In this document: piece by piece, positions 15,554 to 24,760 of the stretch
Layout of the letters: each line of letters starts with the position of its first letter
How positions within the stretch are numbered: the first letter of the stretch is position 1
Origin: Pseudobacillus wudalianchiensis
Lineage (GTDB): Bacteria; Bacillota; Bacilli; Bacillales; Domibacillaceae
Direction: 5' to 3'
Length of the DNA: 64,000 nucleotides
NCBI RefSeq assembly: GCF_001685015.1
Contig: NZ_MAYT01000006.1
Location: forward strand, 208 to 64,207
Notes under the pieces: generated by a model
What the model was told of the DNA's origin: nothing
Databases searched by the model: none
Seen by the model: only the letters and a program-made list of their open reading frames with translations
Program-made: the position numbers and the translations under genes

Positions 15554-17710
15554 ATGAGGAACATCCCTTCCTTCCTCGTCCGTTTTCATAAACCCCTTTT
15601 AATTTTGTGGCTTGCTGCTGCGGTTATTATGGGGGCCTTCGCTCTGAAGCTTCCTTCCATGCTTGAAGGCGATGGATTTCGGATGGATGGGGAATATGAA
15701 CAAGTTCAAAAAGAATTAACTGACACCTTCAACTTCCCTGAATCGACTATTATGGTGTTGTTTGAAAAAGGAAAAAACGAGTCACAAGCAGCCTTTAAAG
15801 ACAAAATCGGCAAAACACTCAATGAAATAGAAGAATTAGACGTCTCATCAGCCATTGAATCACCATTGAATGATCCGTCACTTTTGAGAAAAAATGACGC
15901 TTATGCGATGGTACATATCGATAACAAAGTGGAAGAGATGTCCGGTGTTATTAACGATATTAAAAATCAAATTAAAGACAAAGAAGGTATTACGTTAACT
16001 GGTGCACCTATTATTTCCGAAGACATTAATAAAGCAAGCCAAGATGACTTGAAACGAGCAGAGCTTATTGGTCTTCCGGTCGCCCTGCTCGTTCTTTTAT
16101 TTGCATTTGGTACTGTCACGGCTTCTTTGCTGCCGCTTATCGTTGGCGGCATTACGATTGTCATTGGTTTCGGATTGCTGACCTTTATCGGCAAAGAGAT
16201 AGACTTGGCGATCTTTATTTTAAATATCGCCCCGATGGTTGGGCTGGCCCTTTCTATTGATTTTTCGCTTTTATTCATCAATCGGTATAAAGAAGAGTTT
16301 CAAAAACAGCCAAAAGCGGCTGCTCTTATTACGACGATTAACACAGCCGGGCATTCTATTCTCTTCTCAGCCGTTTGTGTCTTCATTGGTCTAGGCTCTA
16401 TGATGCTCATTGATGTTGATATTTTCAAAAATGTCGCAATTGGCGGCATGGTCGTGATTGCCATTGCAGTACTCGGATCACTTACACTGCTCCCGGCTCT
16501 CTTATATGTGCTTGATGAGCGAATTTATAAATGGCGTATCCTGCGTACAGACAAAGACAACAGCAGCCGATGGCGGGCTTTTGCTTCTGCGGTCATGAAG
16601 CGTCCGATCTTCATTACCATTGTAGCAATGGCTATTTTAATCGCCGGGGTCATTCCAGTGCAAAATATGAAATTATCCATCCCGACCGCTAATTCTCTTC
16701 CTAAAGACTTTGATTCGCGTGTAGCTTATGAAAAGATTGAGAAGGAATTTATGGGAGAAAACAAAAGCACCATTTACGCGATTGCTGAACGGAAGGATGG
16801 CTGGCTCAACGAAGCAGGCTTGAAGCGAATGAGGGAATTAGAAGACTCTTTCCGCTCTGAAAAGCACGTGAACAAGGTCGATACCCTCTTTTCCGTTACC
16901 AATATAGCCGAGCCCCAACAACTAGCGGCGGCTCTTCAGCAGCCACAAATGAAAAAGCAATTAAAGCCGGCTGTTGATCCGTTTGTCCAAGGAAATAAGC
17001 TGATGATCCCCATTTACTTAAACGTAGATGCTAACTCAGATGCGGCCCAAACGTTAGCTCGCGATTGGAGCGAGAAACATTGGCCGGTTGAGATTCAATT
17101 TGGCGGCCACCCGAAGTTCAATCAGGAAATTTATGATGAGATCTTTGATAAAATCGGGATCATTCTTGCGATTATTTTACTATCAACCTTTTTTATTCTC
17201 ATGCTGGCCTTCCGCTCCATTATTATTCCGTTAAAAGCCATTTTAATGAACGTACTCGGACTCACTTCTACGTTCGGGATTCTCGTATGGCTGTTCCAAG
17301 GAGGGCATCTCGGACTGCAAGAAATGGACATTTCCTTAATCCTGCCTGTACTCGTATTTAGTCTCGTATTTGGACTAAGCATGGATTATGAAGTATTCTT
17401 AATTTCTCGGATTCGGGAGTATTATTTGGTAACAGGAGATAATACAAATGCCACTGCTGAAGGACTGGCCAATACAAGCAAGGTGATTACAGCAGCGGCG
17501 TTAATTATGATTGCCATCACAGGCGCTTTTGCTTTTACCGGTGTTGTTCCCGTGAAACAAATCGGTATCGGCATTGCCCTCGCCATTGCCATTGACGCGA
17601 CAATTATTCGCCTGCTGCTCGTACCAAGCTTAATGAAACTCCTCGGCGACTGGAACTGGTGGTACCCGTTTCGCTCTAAGGCGGCGAAGAAAGCACAAAA
17701 TCATCAATAA
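15554..17710 (+). CDS. ydfJ: MMPL/RND-family membrane transporter (YdfJ-like)
   Basis: Large integral membrane protein (718 aa) of the MMPL/RND superfamily, with two halves of about six helices, each with an extracytoplasmic loop (about 40-160 and 370-540). The family hallmarks are the LALSIDFSLLFINRYKEE and FGLSMDYEVFLISRIRE segments after the fourth helix of each half; the Asp residues there are thought to carry protons. Length and layout match Bacillus YdfJ. Likely exports lipids or hydrophobic compounds. AAGGAGG lies ahead of ATG. It stands alone. Confidence 0.85.
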   Translation: MRNIPSFLVRFHKPLLILWLAAAVIMGAFALKLPSMLEGDGFRMDGEYEQVQKELTDTFNFPESTIMVLFEKGKNESQAAFKDKIGKTLNEIEELDVSSAIESPLNDPSLLRKNDAYAMVHIDNKVEEMSGVINDIKNQIKDKEGITLTGAPIISEDINKASQDDLKRAELIGLPVALLVLLFAFGTVTASLLPLIVGGITIVIGFGLLTFIGKEIDLAIFILNIAPMVGLALSIDFSLLFINRYKEEFQKQPKAAALITTINTAGHSILFSAVCVFIGLGSMMLIDVDIFKNVAIGGMVVIAIAVLGSLTLLPALLYVLDERIYKWRILRTDKDNSSRWRAFASAVMKRPIFITIVAMAILIAGVIPVQNMKLSIPTANSLPKDFDSRVAYEKIEKEFMGENKSTIYAIAERKDGWLNEAGLKRMRELEDSFRSEKHVNKVDTLFSVTNIAEPQQLAAALQQPQMKKQLKPAVDPFVQGNKLMIPIYLNVDANSDAAQTLARDWSEKHWPVEIQFGGHPKFNQEIYDEIFDKIGIILAIILLSTFFILMLAFRSIIIPLKAILMNVLGLTSTFGILVWLFQGGHLGLQEMDISLILPVLVFSLVFGLSMDYEVFLISRIREYYLVTGDNTNATAEGLANTSKVITAAALIMIAITGAFAFTGVVPVKQIGIGIALAIAIDATIIRLLLVPSLMKLLGDWNWWYPFRSKAAKKAQNHQ

Positions 17711-17797
17711 AGCAGAGTTAAAATCCGTTTTTATACTATTAAGCTGGTGAAAGAGGTTTGCCTTCCCTAGCAAAGCGAGCATTCGTCAACAGACTAA

Positions 17798-17830
17798 AAG
17801 GGTGTCCAGCTTGTTGGACACCCTTACTTT
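17798..17830. terminator. Bidirectional terminator
   Basis: A perfect 10-bp stem (17798-17807 with 17816-17825) with T-rich flanks lies between the convergent MMPL and helicase genes. Confidence 0.82.
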
Positions 17831-19060
17831 TTATTTTCGTCTGCTTTTTCTCTTTTGCTGCTGTCTTGCTGATGGCCGGCCTGTTTTCGGACGTTCACTT
17901 GGCTTTCGTCTTTTGTTATGTTCAGTGTCTAGAGGAGCCTCTTCAACCACTTTTCGTTCAAGCGGACGGCCAAGTCCTTTTTCAATCATTTGCAGAAAAT
18001 CTTTGTCTTTTAAGGCAGCAAATGTATAGGCTTCTCCCTCTTCTCCGGCTCTGCCTGTACGCCCAATCCGGTGGATATAGCTTTCCATATCATGAGGGAT
18101 GTCATAGTTAAAGACATGAGTTACCCCTTCGACATCCAGTCCTCTGGCTGCCACATCCGTCGCTACAAGTAAATGCAATTCGGCTTCACGGAACCTTTTC
18201 ATCACACGCTCTCTTTTAGCCTGCGATAAATCCCCGTGCAATTCATCGATATTATAGCCCTTTGCCTTCAGTTCATCACACAGCTTGCTGACACGGCGTT
18301 TTGTCCGGCAGAAAATAATGCCTAAAAAAGGCTGAACTTCATTTATCACTGTGCACAGCGCCTGTTGTTTGCGGCGATCAGTTGTTTCAATAACGAACTG
18401 TTTCGTCTGCTCCACTGTTACTTCCTCGCTCTTTATATGTACAGAGCGTGGATTTCTCATGTACCTTTTGGCAAGCTGGCGGACATCTTTTGGCATCGTT
18501 GCTGAAAATAAAGCGGTCTGTCTCGTGAAAGGCGTTTCCCTTATAATGGCTTCCACTTCATCTAAAAAGCCAATATGCAGCATTTGATCTGCTTCATCTA
18601 ATACGAGCATAGAGACATCGGTCAAGTCCACTGTTCCGCGACGAATATGATCAAGCAGTCTTCCCGGAGTGGCAATCACTACATGCACTTGTTCGTGAAG
18701 CCGTCGGATTTGCTGTTCCACATCTTGGCCGCCATAAGCCGCTAATATATGTATGCTGCTCTCCTCCGTCAGCAATTCACGCAATTCTGCTGTTATTTGC
18801 AAAGCTAACTCTCTCGTTGGCGTGACGATTAGTCCTTGAATTTCATTTTTTTCAATGTCTATCTTTTCAAGCAGCGGCAATAGAAACGCAAATGTCTTAC
18901 CTGTTCCTGTTTTAGCCTGAGCGATGACATCTTCCCCGTCTAATAAAAGTGGAATGGCTTCTTTTTGTACAGGAGTAGGAGACTCAATCCCCTTTTCCTT
19001 TAGTTTTTCTCCCCACGCGGCGCTAATTCCTAATTCTATAAATTGATTCAAACTGTTCAC
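17831..19060 (-). CDS. DEAD-box ATP-dependent RNA helicase
   Basis: RNA helicase (409 aa) with all core motifs: Q-motif near [20 protein letters not shown], Ia [31 protein letters not shown] and [13 protein letters not shown]. The C-terminal tail is short and basic, rich in Lys and Arg ([20 protein letters not shown]), which helps RNA binding. It differs from Bacillus CshA, CshB, DbpA and YfmL at the N-terminus, so no symbol is given. Cold or ribosome-assembly roles are typical of the family. The start has AGAGGTG. Confidence 0.92.
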   Translation of the reverse strand: MNSLNQFIELGISAAWGEKLKEKGIESPTPVQKEAIPLLLDGEDVIAQAKTGTGKTFAFLLPLLEKIDIEKNEIQGLIVTPTRELALQITAELRELLTEESSIHILAAYGGQDVEQQIRRLHEQVHVVIATPGRLLDHIRRGTVDLTDVSMLVLDEADQMLHIGFLDEVEAIIRETPFTRQTALFSATMPKDVRQLAKRYMRNPRSVHIKSEEVTVEQTKQFVIETTDRRKQQALCTVINEVQPFLGIIFCRTKRRVSKLCDELKAKGYNIDELHGDLSQAKRERVMKRFREAELHLLVATDVAARGLDVEGVTHVFNYDIPHDMESYIHRIGRTGRAGEEGEAYTFAALKDKDFLQMIEKGLGRPLERKVVEEAPLDTEHNKRRKPSERPKTGRPSARQQQKRKSRRK

Positions 19061-19120
19061 CTCTTTTTTCCATTATACATGAAAGAAGCGCCGTCCTCGT
19101 AAAAAGGACAGCGCTCTTTA

Positions 19121-19747
19121 TTAATGAGTGGACATATTGCCCGGTGTACCCGTCGCTGGGGCATATGACTGCATCATTTGCATCATGTCCTGCTGCGCGA
19201 ATTGCGGCACTTGATAGTAATGATTCTTATTTTGGTAAATAGAAAGCTCGTACGCCATCTCAATACAGTTCGGGATCGAATCAGCCAGCACGCGGCGTAC
19301 AACCGGATTTGTTGATTCAAGAGCGGCCATTGTTTTCATGGAAGCTGCCGACTTCAATGATCCAAGCATAGCACCTGAAATAAATGCGTCATTAATTTCC
19401 GATGTAGACTGCATTGGTTTTTTTGGCGCAGTTGATGTCAAACCGTAAACGAAGTCGTTGTCTTGTGTCATATTATAGACTTGCGTCGGCACAGCCGGGT
19501 CTTTACCGGACTGGAAACAATCCAATGTTGTGTTATATTCCTGCTGCATGAACTGATATTGACGGTCAAGAATATTGAGCAGCTCCTGATCTTTCACGTG
19601 AGAACGAAGCATCATGTATTCATTCATCGTACCTACCGCACCGGATAAGACTTCATGAACATCAAGCACCTCGTGTGCTCCGTGATTCATTTTTGGCGAA
19701 ACAGCACCTGTATGCATGTTCGTATGAGTCTGTTCATTTTGATTCAT
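19121..19747 (-). CDS. CotF-like spore coat protein
   Basis: Protein of 208 aa with a histidine- and methionine-rich N-terminus, then a four-helix CotF fold containing the VDVHEVLSGAVGTMNEYMML and ESTNPVVRRVLADSIPNCIEM segments. CotF-family proteins sit in the spore coat. The start is either TTG 19750 or ATG 19747; the ATG is chosen, behind AGGAGGG. It is divergent from another CotF-like gene, and the two share a 130-bp intergenic region. Confidence 0.82.
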   Translation of the reverse strand: MNQNEQTHTNMHTGAVSPKMNHGAHEVLDVHEVLSGAVGTMNEYMMLRSHVKDQELLNILDRQYQFMQQEYNTTLDCFQSGKDPAVPTQVYNMTQDNDFVYGLTSTAPKKPMQSTSEINDAFISGAMLGSLKSAASMKTMAALESTNPVVRRVLADSIPNCIEMAYELSIYQNKNHYYQVPQFAQQDMMQMMQSYAPATGTPGNMSTH

Positions 19748-19881
19748 CAAAGTAAATCCCTCCTGTAGTTGAGTGGTACGCCGTTAGTATGCGGCTGCCG
19801 ATTTTTATTTATACAGACAAATTCCAAAATCGATATAGGTGAATATACTAGCAGGACTGCACAAACAGGAGGAGATATTTT

Positions 19882-20370
19882 ATGAATGAACAACGGCATC
19901 TAGCCTGGCATGAAACGATGGAGCTGCATGAATTAACAGCGTTTCAATCAATTGGACTCATGAAGTTAAAAAAAGCCTTTCCTAGAATTACTGAACCTGA
20001 ATTAAGAGCCATTTATCAACAGAATATTAACAGCCTGACTGGCAATCTTCGCGAATTACTCCAGTTTTACCGAATGACACCGCACGTAGGTCGTGAGGAA
20101 GAAATGCGAGAGGATGAAACGCCTTTTTATGCTGGAGATCTTCTTGTTTTTCTAAAAACAGCGGTCCGCAATTTGGCGATCGCTATTACCGAAACGGCTA
20201 CACCAGCTTTAAGAGACGTACTCGTCAAGCAACTGAACAGTGCGATCCAAGCTCACACTACTATTTTTAATTACATGTATAAAAAGGGCTATTATCCTGC
20301 CTACGACTTAAATAGGCTGCTGCAAAACGATGTAGCCCTGGCAAATAAAGCGATCTCTATGAGGATGTAG
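19882..20370 (+). CDS. CotF-like spore coat protein (YraF/YraD-like)
   Basis: A 162-aa helical protein with the coat-family opening [17 protein letters not shown], then helices matching the CotF fold. GGAGGAG precedes ATG. It is divergent from the other coat gene and probably shares late sporulation control with it, though I could not place a clear sigma-K promoter. Confidence 0.82.
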   Translation: MNEQRHLAWHETMELHELTAFQSIGLMKLKKAFPRITEPELRAIYQQNINSLTGNLRELLQFYRMTPHVGREEEMREDETPFYAGDLLVFLKTAVRNLAIAITETATPALRDVLVKQLNSAIQAHTTIFNYMYKKGYYPAYDLNRLLQNDVALANKAISMRM

Positions 20371-20384
20371 GTTAGCCTCACCTG

Positions 20385-20411
20385 GACTGCCCTTTAGAGG
20401 TAGTCTTTTTT
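20385..20411 (+). terminator. Terminator after the coat gene
   Basis: GACTGCC (20385-20391) pairs with GGTAGTC (20399-20405), one G-T pair, followed by a run of T. Confidence 0.65.
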
Positions 20412-20498
20412 ATTTTCACCTTCATAATGAACGGTTTTTTTAGCGGAGAATAATTTTTCGCCTACGAATTAAACTACTTTTATAAGGAGGGTAAGTAT

Positions 20499-20954
20499 AT
20501 GGAACATGTGAAAGCATTGTTGATCAAATTTGTGATGGTAACAGCGGCCGTATGGGTCATTCTCGGTTTGTTTTACGGCGTTGATTTAGGTGAAATCTTA
20601 ACGATCAGTACTCTTTTAACTATCGCCGCTTATATTATTGGCGATTTATTTGTCTTGCCGCGTTATGGCAACATGACCGCAGCCGTCGCTGATTTTGGTT
20701 TGGCTTATATCGGCATATGGATGATCGGAAGTGTCGTCATTAATGAAAACATTTCGCTTGGATGGGCAAGCTTTTCTACAGCATTGGTGATCGCCTCTGC
20801 AGAAGTGCTCTTCCACTTTTATATGATGCGTCGTGTGCTTACGCAAGACCAAAACAGAAGTCAAATTCAGCAGAACCCTGCTTTTTCCACTGAGATGGCA
20901 GAAGAAACAGATATCCATAGAGAAGATCATGACCAGCCGCCGCCAAGGCCTTAG
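20499..20954 (+). CDS. yndM: DUF2512 family membrane protein (YndM-like)
   Basis: Membrane protein of 151 aa with four predicted helices (about 7-27, 32-50, 60-82, 88-110) and a charged, glutamine- and histidine-rich cytosolic tail. The VLPRYGNMTAAVADFGLAY segment is typical of DUF2512/YndM. AAGGAGG precedes ATG. The family occurs in spore-formers and has no known function. Confidence 0.75.
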   Translation: MEHVKALLIKFVMVTAAVWVILGLFYGVDLGEILTISTLLTIAAYIIGDLFVLPRYGNMTAAVADFGLAYIGIWMIGSVVINENISLGWASFSTALVIASAEVLFHFYMMRRVLTQDQNRSQIQQNPAFSTEMAEETDIHREDHDQPPPRP

Positions 20955-21072
20955 CTTTCGTCTATGGGACTAATCCCTCGTGATTACTCTGTTCCTCGCT
21001 AGTCTTAGCATCTTGCCAGATCTATGTTTTCATTAGCTTGAGGGATGAAAAATAAAATTTATCTCCATTCTC

Positions 21073-21105
21073 AAACCAGGCCGCTGTAACGAGCCCTGGT
21101 TTTCT
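21073..21105 (+). terminator. Terminator after yndM
   Basis: AAACCAGG (21073-21080) pairs with CCTGGTTT (21095-21102), followed by TCTCTT. Confidence 0.6.
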
Positions 21106-21166
21106 CTTGTTCATAAGCAATTATCTTGCTTCTATTTTCTTTTTGATATATTATTTAACCGTAAAA

Positions 21167-21184
21167 TATTTAGTCATCTAAATA
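21167..21184. promoter_or_regulatory. Palindromic operator candidate of the SDR operon
   Basis: TATTTAGtcatCTAAATA is a perfect 7+4+7 inverted repeat ending 22 bp before the first SDR start codon. It is well placed to block the promoter or ribosome entry. The MarR gene three genes downstream is the obvious candidate regulator. Confidence 0.5.
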
Positions 21185-21206
21185 AATTTCGAAATGAGGG
21201 AAAACG

Positions 21207-21956
21207 ATGAGACTCGAAGGAAAAGTGGCGATTGTAACCGGCGGTGCAGGTGGTATAGGCCGTGGAATTGCACTAGCAATGGCCAAAGAAGGCGCTCACG
21301 TGGCCATTGTCGATGTGAATGAAGAAAACGGCAAAAAGACTTTGGAAGAAGTCAATCAATTTACGGAGGGAATGCTCTTTATTAAAGATATTTCCGTAAA
21401 AGAGAACATTGAAACCATGGTAAGTGAAATTGTCAGCCGCTTCGGTAAAATCGATGTGTTGGTAAACAATGCACACGCTTCCAAAAATGTTCCGTTTACG
21501 GAAACAACAATGGAACATTTTGATCTTTCTTTCGGTACAGGGTTTTATCCAACCTTCCATTTTATGAAAGCCTGTTATCCTGAATTAAAGAAAACAAAAG
21601 GTAAAGTCATCAACTTCGCCTCAGGAGCAGGTCTTGAAGGACAAGTTACACAAGCTTCCTATGCAGCAGCGAAAGAAGCGATCCGCGCTATTTCACGTGT
21701 AGCAGCTAATGAGTGGGGACCGGATGGCATTAACGTCAACCTGATCTCGCCAATTGCCTTAACTCCAGGAGTGGAATATTGGCGTGACCACAATAAAGAA
21801 GCTTACGATGCGATGGTTCAAAAAATTCCGCTTCGCCGACTCGGTGATCCTGAGCAGGATATTGGCCGGACAGCCGTATTTTTGGCAAGCGATGACGCAA
21901 ATTATATGACAGGACAAACGATTATGGTGGACGGCGGCAGCGTTAAATTACGTTAA
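21207..21956 (+). CDS. Short-chain dehydrogenase/reductase 1
   Basis: Classical NAD(P)-dependent SDR (249 aa) with the cofactor motif TGGAGGIGRGIA, NNAH in the NNAG position, and a C-terminal GQTIMVDGG. The active-site tetrad is altered: the Ser position is in FASGAG and the expected YxxxK reads YAAAKEA, so Tyr and Lys are present. First of an SDR-SDR-MarR cluster, with GAGGGAA ahead of ATG. The substrate cannot be read from sequence. Confidence 0.85.
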   Translation: MRLEGKVAIVTGGAGGIGRGIALAMAKEGAHVAIVDVNEENGKKTLEEVNQFTEGMLFIKDISVKENIETMVSEIVSRFGKIDVLVNNAHASKNVPFTETTMEHFDLSFGTGFYPTFHFMKACYPELKKTKGKVINFASGAGLEGQVTQASYAAAKEAIRAISRVAANEWGPDGINVNLISPIALTPGVEYWRDHNKEAYDAMVQKIPLRRLGDPEQDIGRTAVFLASDDANYMTGQTIMVDGGSVKLR

Positions 21957-21970
21957 TGGAGGAATAAACA

Positions 21971-22705
21971 ATGAAAAGATTAGAAAATAAAGTAGCTATT
22001 ATTACAGGCGGCGCTTCCGGTATGGGAGAACGTATGGCGCATCTTTTTAGCCAAGAAGGCGCAACCGTAATTGCTGCCGATATTAATGAAGCGGCACTAG
22101 AGAAAATCAGCCAATTTGACAACATTCACGGCATGAAGCTGAACGTTGCTTCTGAAGAGGATTGGCAGCATTTACTAAAAGAAGTCAAAGAGCGCTTCGG
22201 TAAAATTGATATCCTTGTGAACAACGCCGGCATTTCTTCGGAAAAGCCTGTTGAAGAGGTAAACATTGATGATTGGCAAAAAATGCTGACCATTAATGGA
22301 TTTGGTCCTTTCCTCGGTATTAAACATGTTGTGCCTTACATGAAGGAACAAAGGAAAGGGGCTATTGTGAACATTTCCTCTTTCACAGCACAAATTGGCA
22401 TGGGCTTTAATCCGTATTCCGCCTCTAAAGGTTCTGTCCGGGCCATGTCAAGAGCGGCAGCTACTCAATATGGCAGAGCAGGCATTCGCGTGAACGCTGT
22501 ATTCCCAGGAATTATTGAAACACCGATGACGAAGAACCTGGAAGCAACAAAAGGCTATGTTGAGCAAATGGTAGCGGCTACTCCGCTGCAGCGCTTAGGA
22601 CAACCTGAAGACATTGCTAATGCTGTTCTATTCCTCGCTTCTGACGAATCTTCTTACATTACTGGAGCAGAACTCGTTATCGATGGCGGCTTTTCCGCTC
22701 AATAA
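21971..22705 (+). CDS. Short-chain dehydrogenase/reductase 2
   Basis: Classical FabG-like SDR (244 aa). TGGASGMGE binds cofactor, NNAG is intact, NISSFTAQ gives Ser, YSASKG gives Tyr and Lys, and VIDGGFS is near the end. It starts 14 nt after SDR 1 with a GGAGG site, so the pair is cotranscribed. Tandem SDRs often act in steroid, sugar or fatty-acid side paths; the substrate here is unknown. Confidence 0.87.
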   Translation: MKRLENKVAIITGGASGMGERMAHLFSQEGATVIAADINEAALEKISQFDNIHGMKLNVASEEDWQHLLKEVKERFGKIDILVNNAGISSEKPVEEVNIDDWQKMLTINGFGPFLGIKHVVPYMKEQRKGAIVNISSFTAQIGMGFNPYSASKGSVRAMSRAAATQYGRAGIRVNAVFPGIIETPMTKNLEATKGYVEQMVAATPLQRLGQPEDIANAVLFLASDESSYITGAELVIDGGFSAQ

Positions 22706-22713
22706 CCACCTTC

Positions 22714-22735
22714 GCCCCTTTTTTCAAAGGGGCTT
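22714..22735 (+). terminator. Terminator after SDR 2
   Basis: GCCCCTTT (22714-22721) pairs with AAAGGGGC (22726-22733), followed by TTTTT. The MarR gene downstream therefore probably has its own promoter or reads through. Confidence 0.75.
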
Positions 22736-22786
22736 TTTCTTTTAATGTGATATGATAGGAATAGTATGATAGAAAGCAGGGATTTT

Positions 22787-23200
22787 ATGGAGCATGAGAC
22801 AATTTTTGATCTGTTGCATACGATGGATCAAGTGACAAATAAACTGATTATTCACTGGAATAAAACCTTTAAAGAAAATCTTGGTATCTCTCATATTCTC
22901 GTGCTTAGCCACTTGAATGAGCATGGAAAAAGCCGTCCTTCTGACATCGCCAAAGCGCTCGGCTTAACACCTCCTTCTTTAACCCATTTATCTGAAAAGC
23001 TCATTCAAAAGAAACTAGCCGTCCGGCTCGCTGATGAAAACGACCGCCGTATCCTTTACCTTGATATTACGGATACGGGCCGCAGCGTTTTAAAGAAAGC
23101 CCATCTAGAAGGGCAATACCTGAGAAGAAAGCTATTTGAGAAATTAACAGCTGAAGAGCGAAAACAGCTCCTAGCTATTTATGAAAAGCTGAACAGTTGA
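22787..23200 (+). CDS. MarR-family transcriptional regulator
   Basis: Regulator of 137 aa with the winged-helix segment SDIAKALGLTPPSLTHLSEKLIQK and wing DENDRRILYLDIT. ATG 22787 is used, behind GCAGGG; an ATG 21 nt up in frame has a weaker site. It follows the two SDR genes after a terminator and is convergent with the LIV operon. It is the best candidate to bind the palindrome at 21167-21184. Confidence 0.82.
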   Translation: MEHETIFDLLHTMDQVTNKLIIHWNKTFKENLGISHILVLSHLNEHGKSRPSDIAKALGLTPPSLTHLSEKLIQKKLAVRLADENDRRILYLDITDTGRSVLKKAHLEGQYLRRKLFEKLTAEERKQLLAIYEKLNS

Positions 23201-23224
23201 ATAAGGCAATGATAAGCTGCAAAG

Positions 23225-23251
23225 AGCCCCTAGCCAAAATAGCCGGGGGCT
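23225..23251. terminator. Terminator between marR and the LIV operon
   Basis: AGCCCC-TA-GC (23225-23234) pairs with GC-CG-GGGGCT (23242-23251), with a small internal mismatch. It lies between convergent genes. Confidence 0.55.
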
Positions 23252-23271
23252 TAAACGATTCTGATTCTATT

Positions 23272-23979
23272 TTAATGGCCGCCAAGATAGGCCATTTTCA
23301 CTTCTTCACTTGCCTGTAATTCTTCCGCTGTTCCAGAAATAACGATTTTTCCTGTTTCTACTACATATGCCCGGTTAGCAATAGATAACGCCATGTGGGC
23401 ATTTTGCTCAACAAGTAAAATGGTCGTTCCGTCACGATTAATTTCTTCAATAATTCGGAAGATCGTTTGGACGAGCAGTGGAGCAAGCCCCATGGAAGGC
23501 TCATCTAATAAGAGAAGCTTCGGACGAGCCATCAGTGCCCGCCCCATGGCGAGCATTTGCTGTTCTCCACCGGAAAGTGTGCCAGATAACTGCTTTTTCC
23601 GTTCTTCTAGGCGAGGAAAAAGTTCATATACCTTAGCGAAGTCCTGACGAATCCCAGCGGAATCATTTCTTAAATAAGCACCGAGCTCTAAGTTTTCTTC
23701 TACTGTCATATTCGCAAATACACGGCGTCCTTCAGGAACATGAGAAATGCCAGCTTTCACGATAGTTTGTGCAGGCTTTCCGGCAATCGACTTGCCAAGG
23801 TACTCAATCGTACCTTCCTTTGGTTTTAGCAAACCGGACAACGTTTTAAGCAGTGTACTCTTTCCTGCTCCGTTGGCTCCGATTAGCGTCACAATTTCTC
23901 CTTCGTTTACATCAAGAGAAACTCCTTTTAGCGCTCGGATATTTCCATAATTCACGTTAATTTCATTAACTTTAAGCAT
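23272..23979 (-). CDS. livF: LIV-type ABC importer 1, ATPase LivF
   Basis: ATPase (235 aa) of the hydrophobic/branched-chain amino acid family. It has Walker A GANGAGKS, signature LSGGEQQM, Walker B LLLLDEP, and the LivF hallmark VPEGRRVFANMTVEENL. ATG 23979 behind GGAGG is used. It overlaps livG by 8 nt and ends the operon livJ-livH-livM-livG-livF. Confidence 0.9.
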   Translation of the reverse strand: MLKVNEINVNYGNIRALKGVSLDVNEGEIVTLIGANGAGKSTLLKTLSGLLKPKEGTIEYLGKSIAGKPAQTIVKAGISHVPEGRRVFANMTVEENLELGAYLRNDSAGIRQDFAKVYELFPRLEERKKQLSGTLSGGEQQMLAMGRALMARPKLLLLDEPSMGLAPLLVQTIFRIIEEINRDGTTILLVEQNAHMALSIANRAYVVETGKIVISGTAEELQASEEVKMAYLGGH

Positions 23980-24760
23980 TGGCACTTTCCACCTCCTCAC
24001 CTAAATAGGCTTCGATTACCTTCGGATGGTTTTGAATGAAATCTGGTTCTCCGTCAGCAATTAACTGACCATGGTCCAATACGTAAATCCGTTCACATAT
24101 CCCCATTACTAGCTTCATATCATGTTCAATCAACAGAATCGTTAAATTAAACTCTTTACGGATAAAGGCAATCAAGTCCATCAGCTCTGCCGTCTCTTGC
24201 GGATTCATACCAGCGGCCGGCTCGTCAAGCAATAACAGCTTCGGTCCGGCTGCGAGCGCTCTCGCAATTTCTAATCTTCTTTGTTGACCATAAGGAAGAT
24301 TCTTAGCTACTTCGTCTCTTAAATGGTCTAGTTTAAAAATTTTGAGAAACTGAATGGCTTTCTCTTCCATTTCCTCTTCCCCTTTAAAATAAGAAGGAAG
24401 GCGCAAAATAGAGCTTAAGATCGAATGCTTAGCCAGTGAATGATAGGCTACTTTAACGTTATCAAGCACGGAAAGTTCATTAAACAGCCGGATATTTTGG
24501 AAGGTCCGGCTGATTCCCCCACGCGTAATTTGATAAGGAAGCAACCCATTAAGGCGTTTTCCATCAAACCATATATCTCCCTCTGTCGGAACGTATACGC
24601 CTGTCAGCAAGTTGAAAGTAGTTGTTTTCCCAGCGCCATTTGGTCCAATTAGCCCAATCAATTCCCCTTGATGAATTTCAATATTAATGCCTGATACGGC
24701 CTTCAAGCCGCCAAATTGAATACCGGCGCCTTGAACATGAAGCAATGGCTTACTTGCCAT
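23972..24760 (-). CDS. livG: LIV-type ABC importer 1, ATPase LivG
   Basis: ATPase (262 aa) with Walker [24 protein letters not shown] signature, LLLDEPAAGMN and the LivG insert with GGISRTFQNIRLF. ATG 24760 behind AAAGGAGG is used. It overlaps the end of livM by 11 nt and is expected to pair with LivF on the LivHM permease. Confidence 0.9.
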   Translation of the reverse strand: MASKPLLHVQGAGIQFGGLKAVSGINIEIHQGELIGLIGPNGAGKTTTFNLLTGVYVPTEGDIWFDGKRLNGLLPYQITRGGISRTFQNIRLFNELSVLDNVKVAYHSLAKHSILSSILRLPSYFKGEEEMEEKAIQFLKIFKLDHLRDEVAKNLPYGQQRRLEIARALAAGPKLLLLDEPAAGMNPQETAELMDLIAFIRKEFNLTILLIEHDMKLVMGICERIYVLDHGQLIADGEPDFIQNHPKVIEAYLGEEVESANA

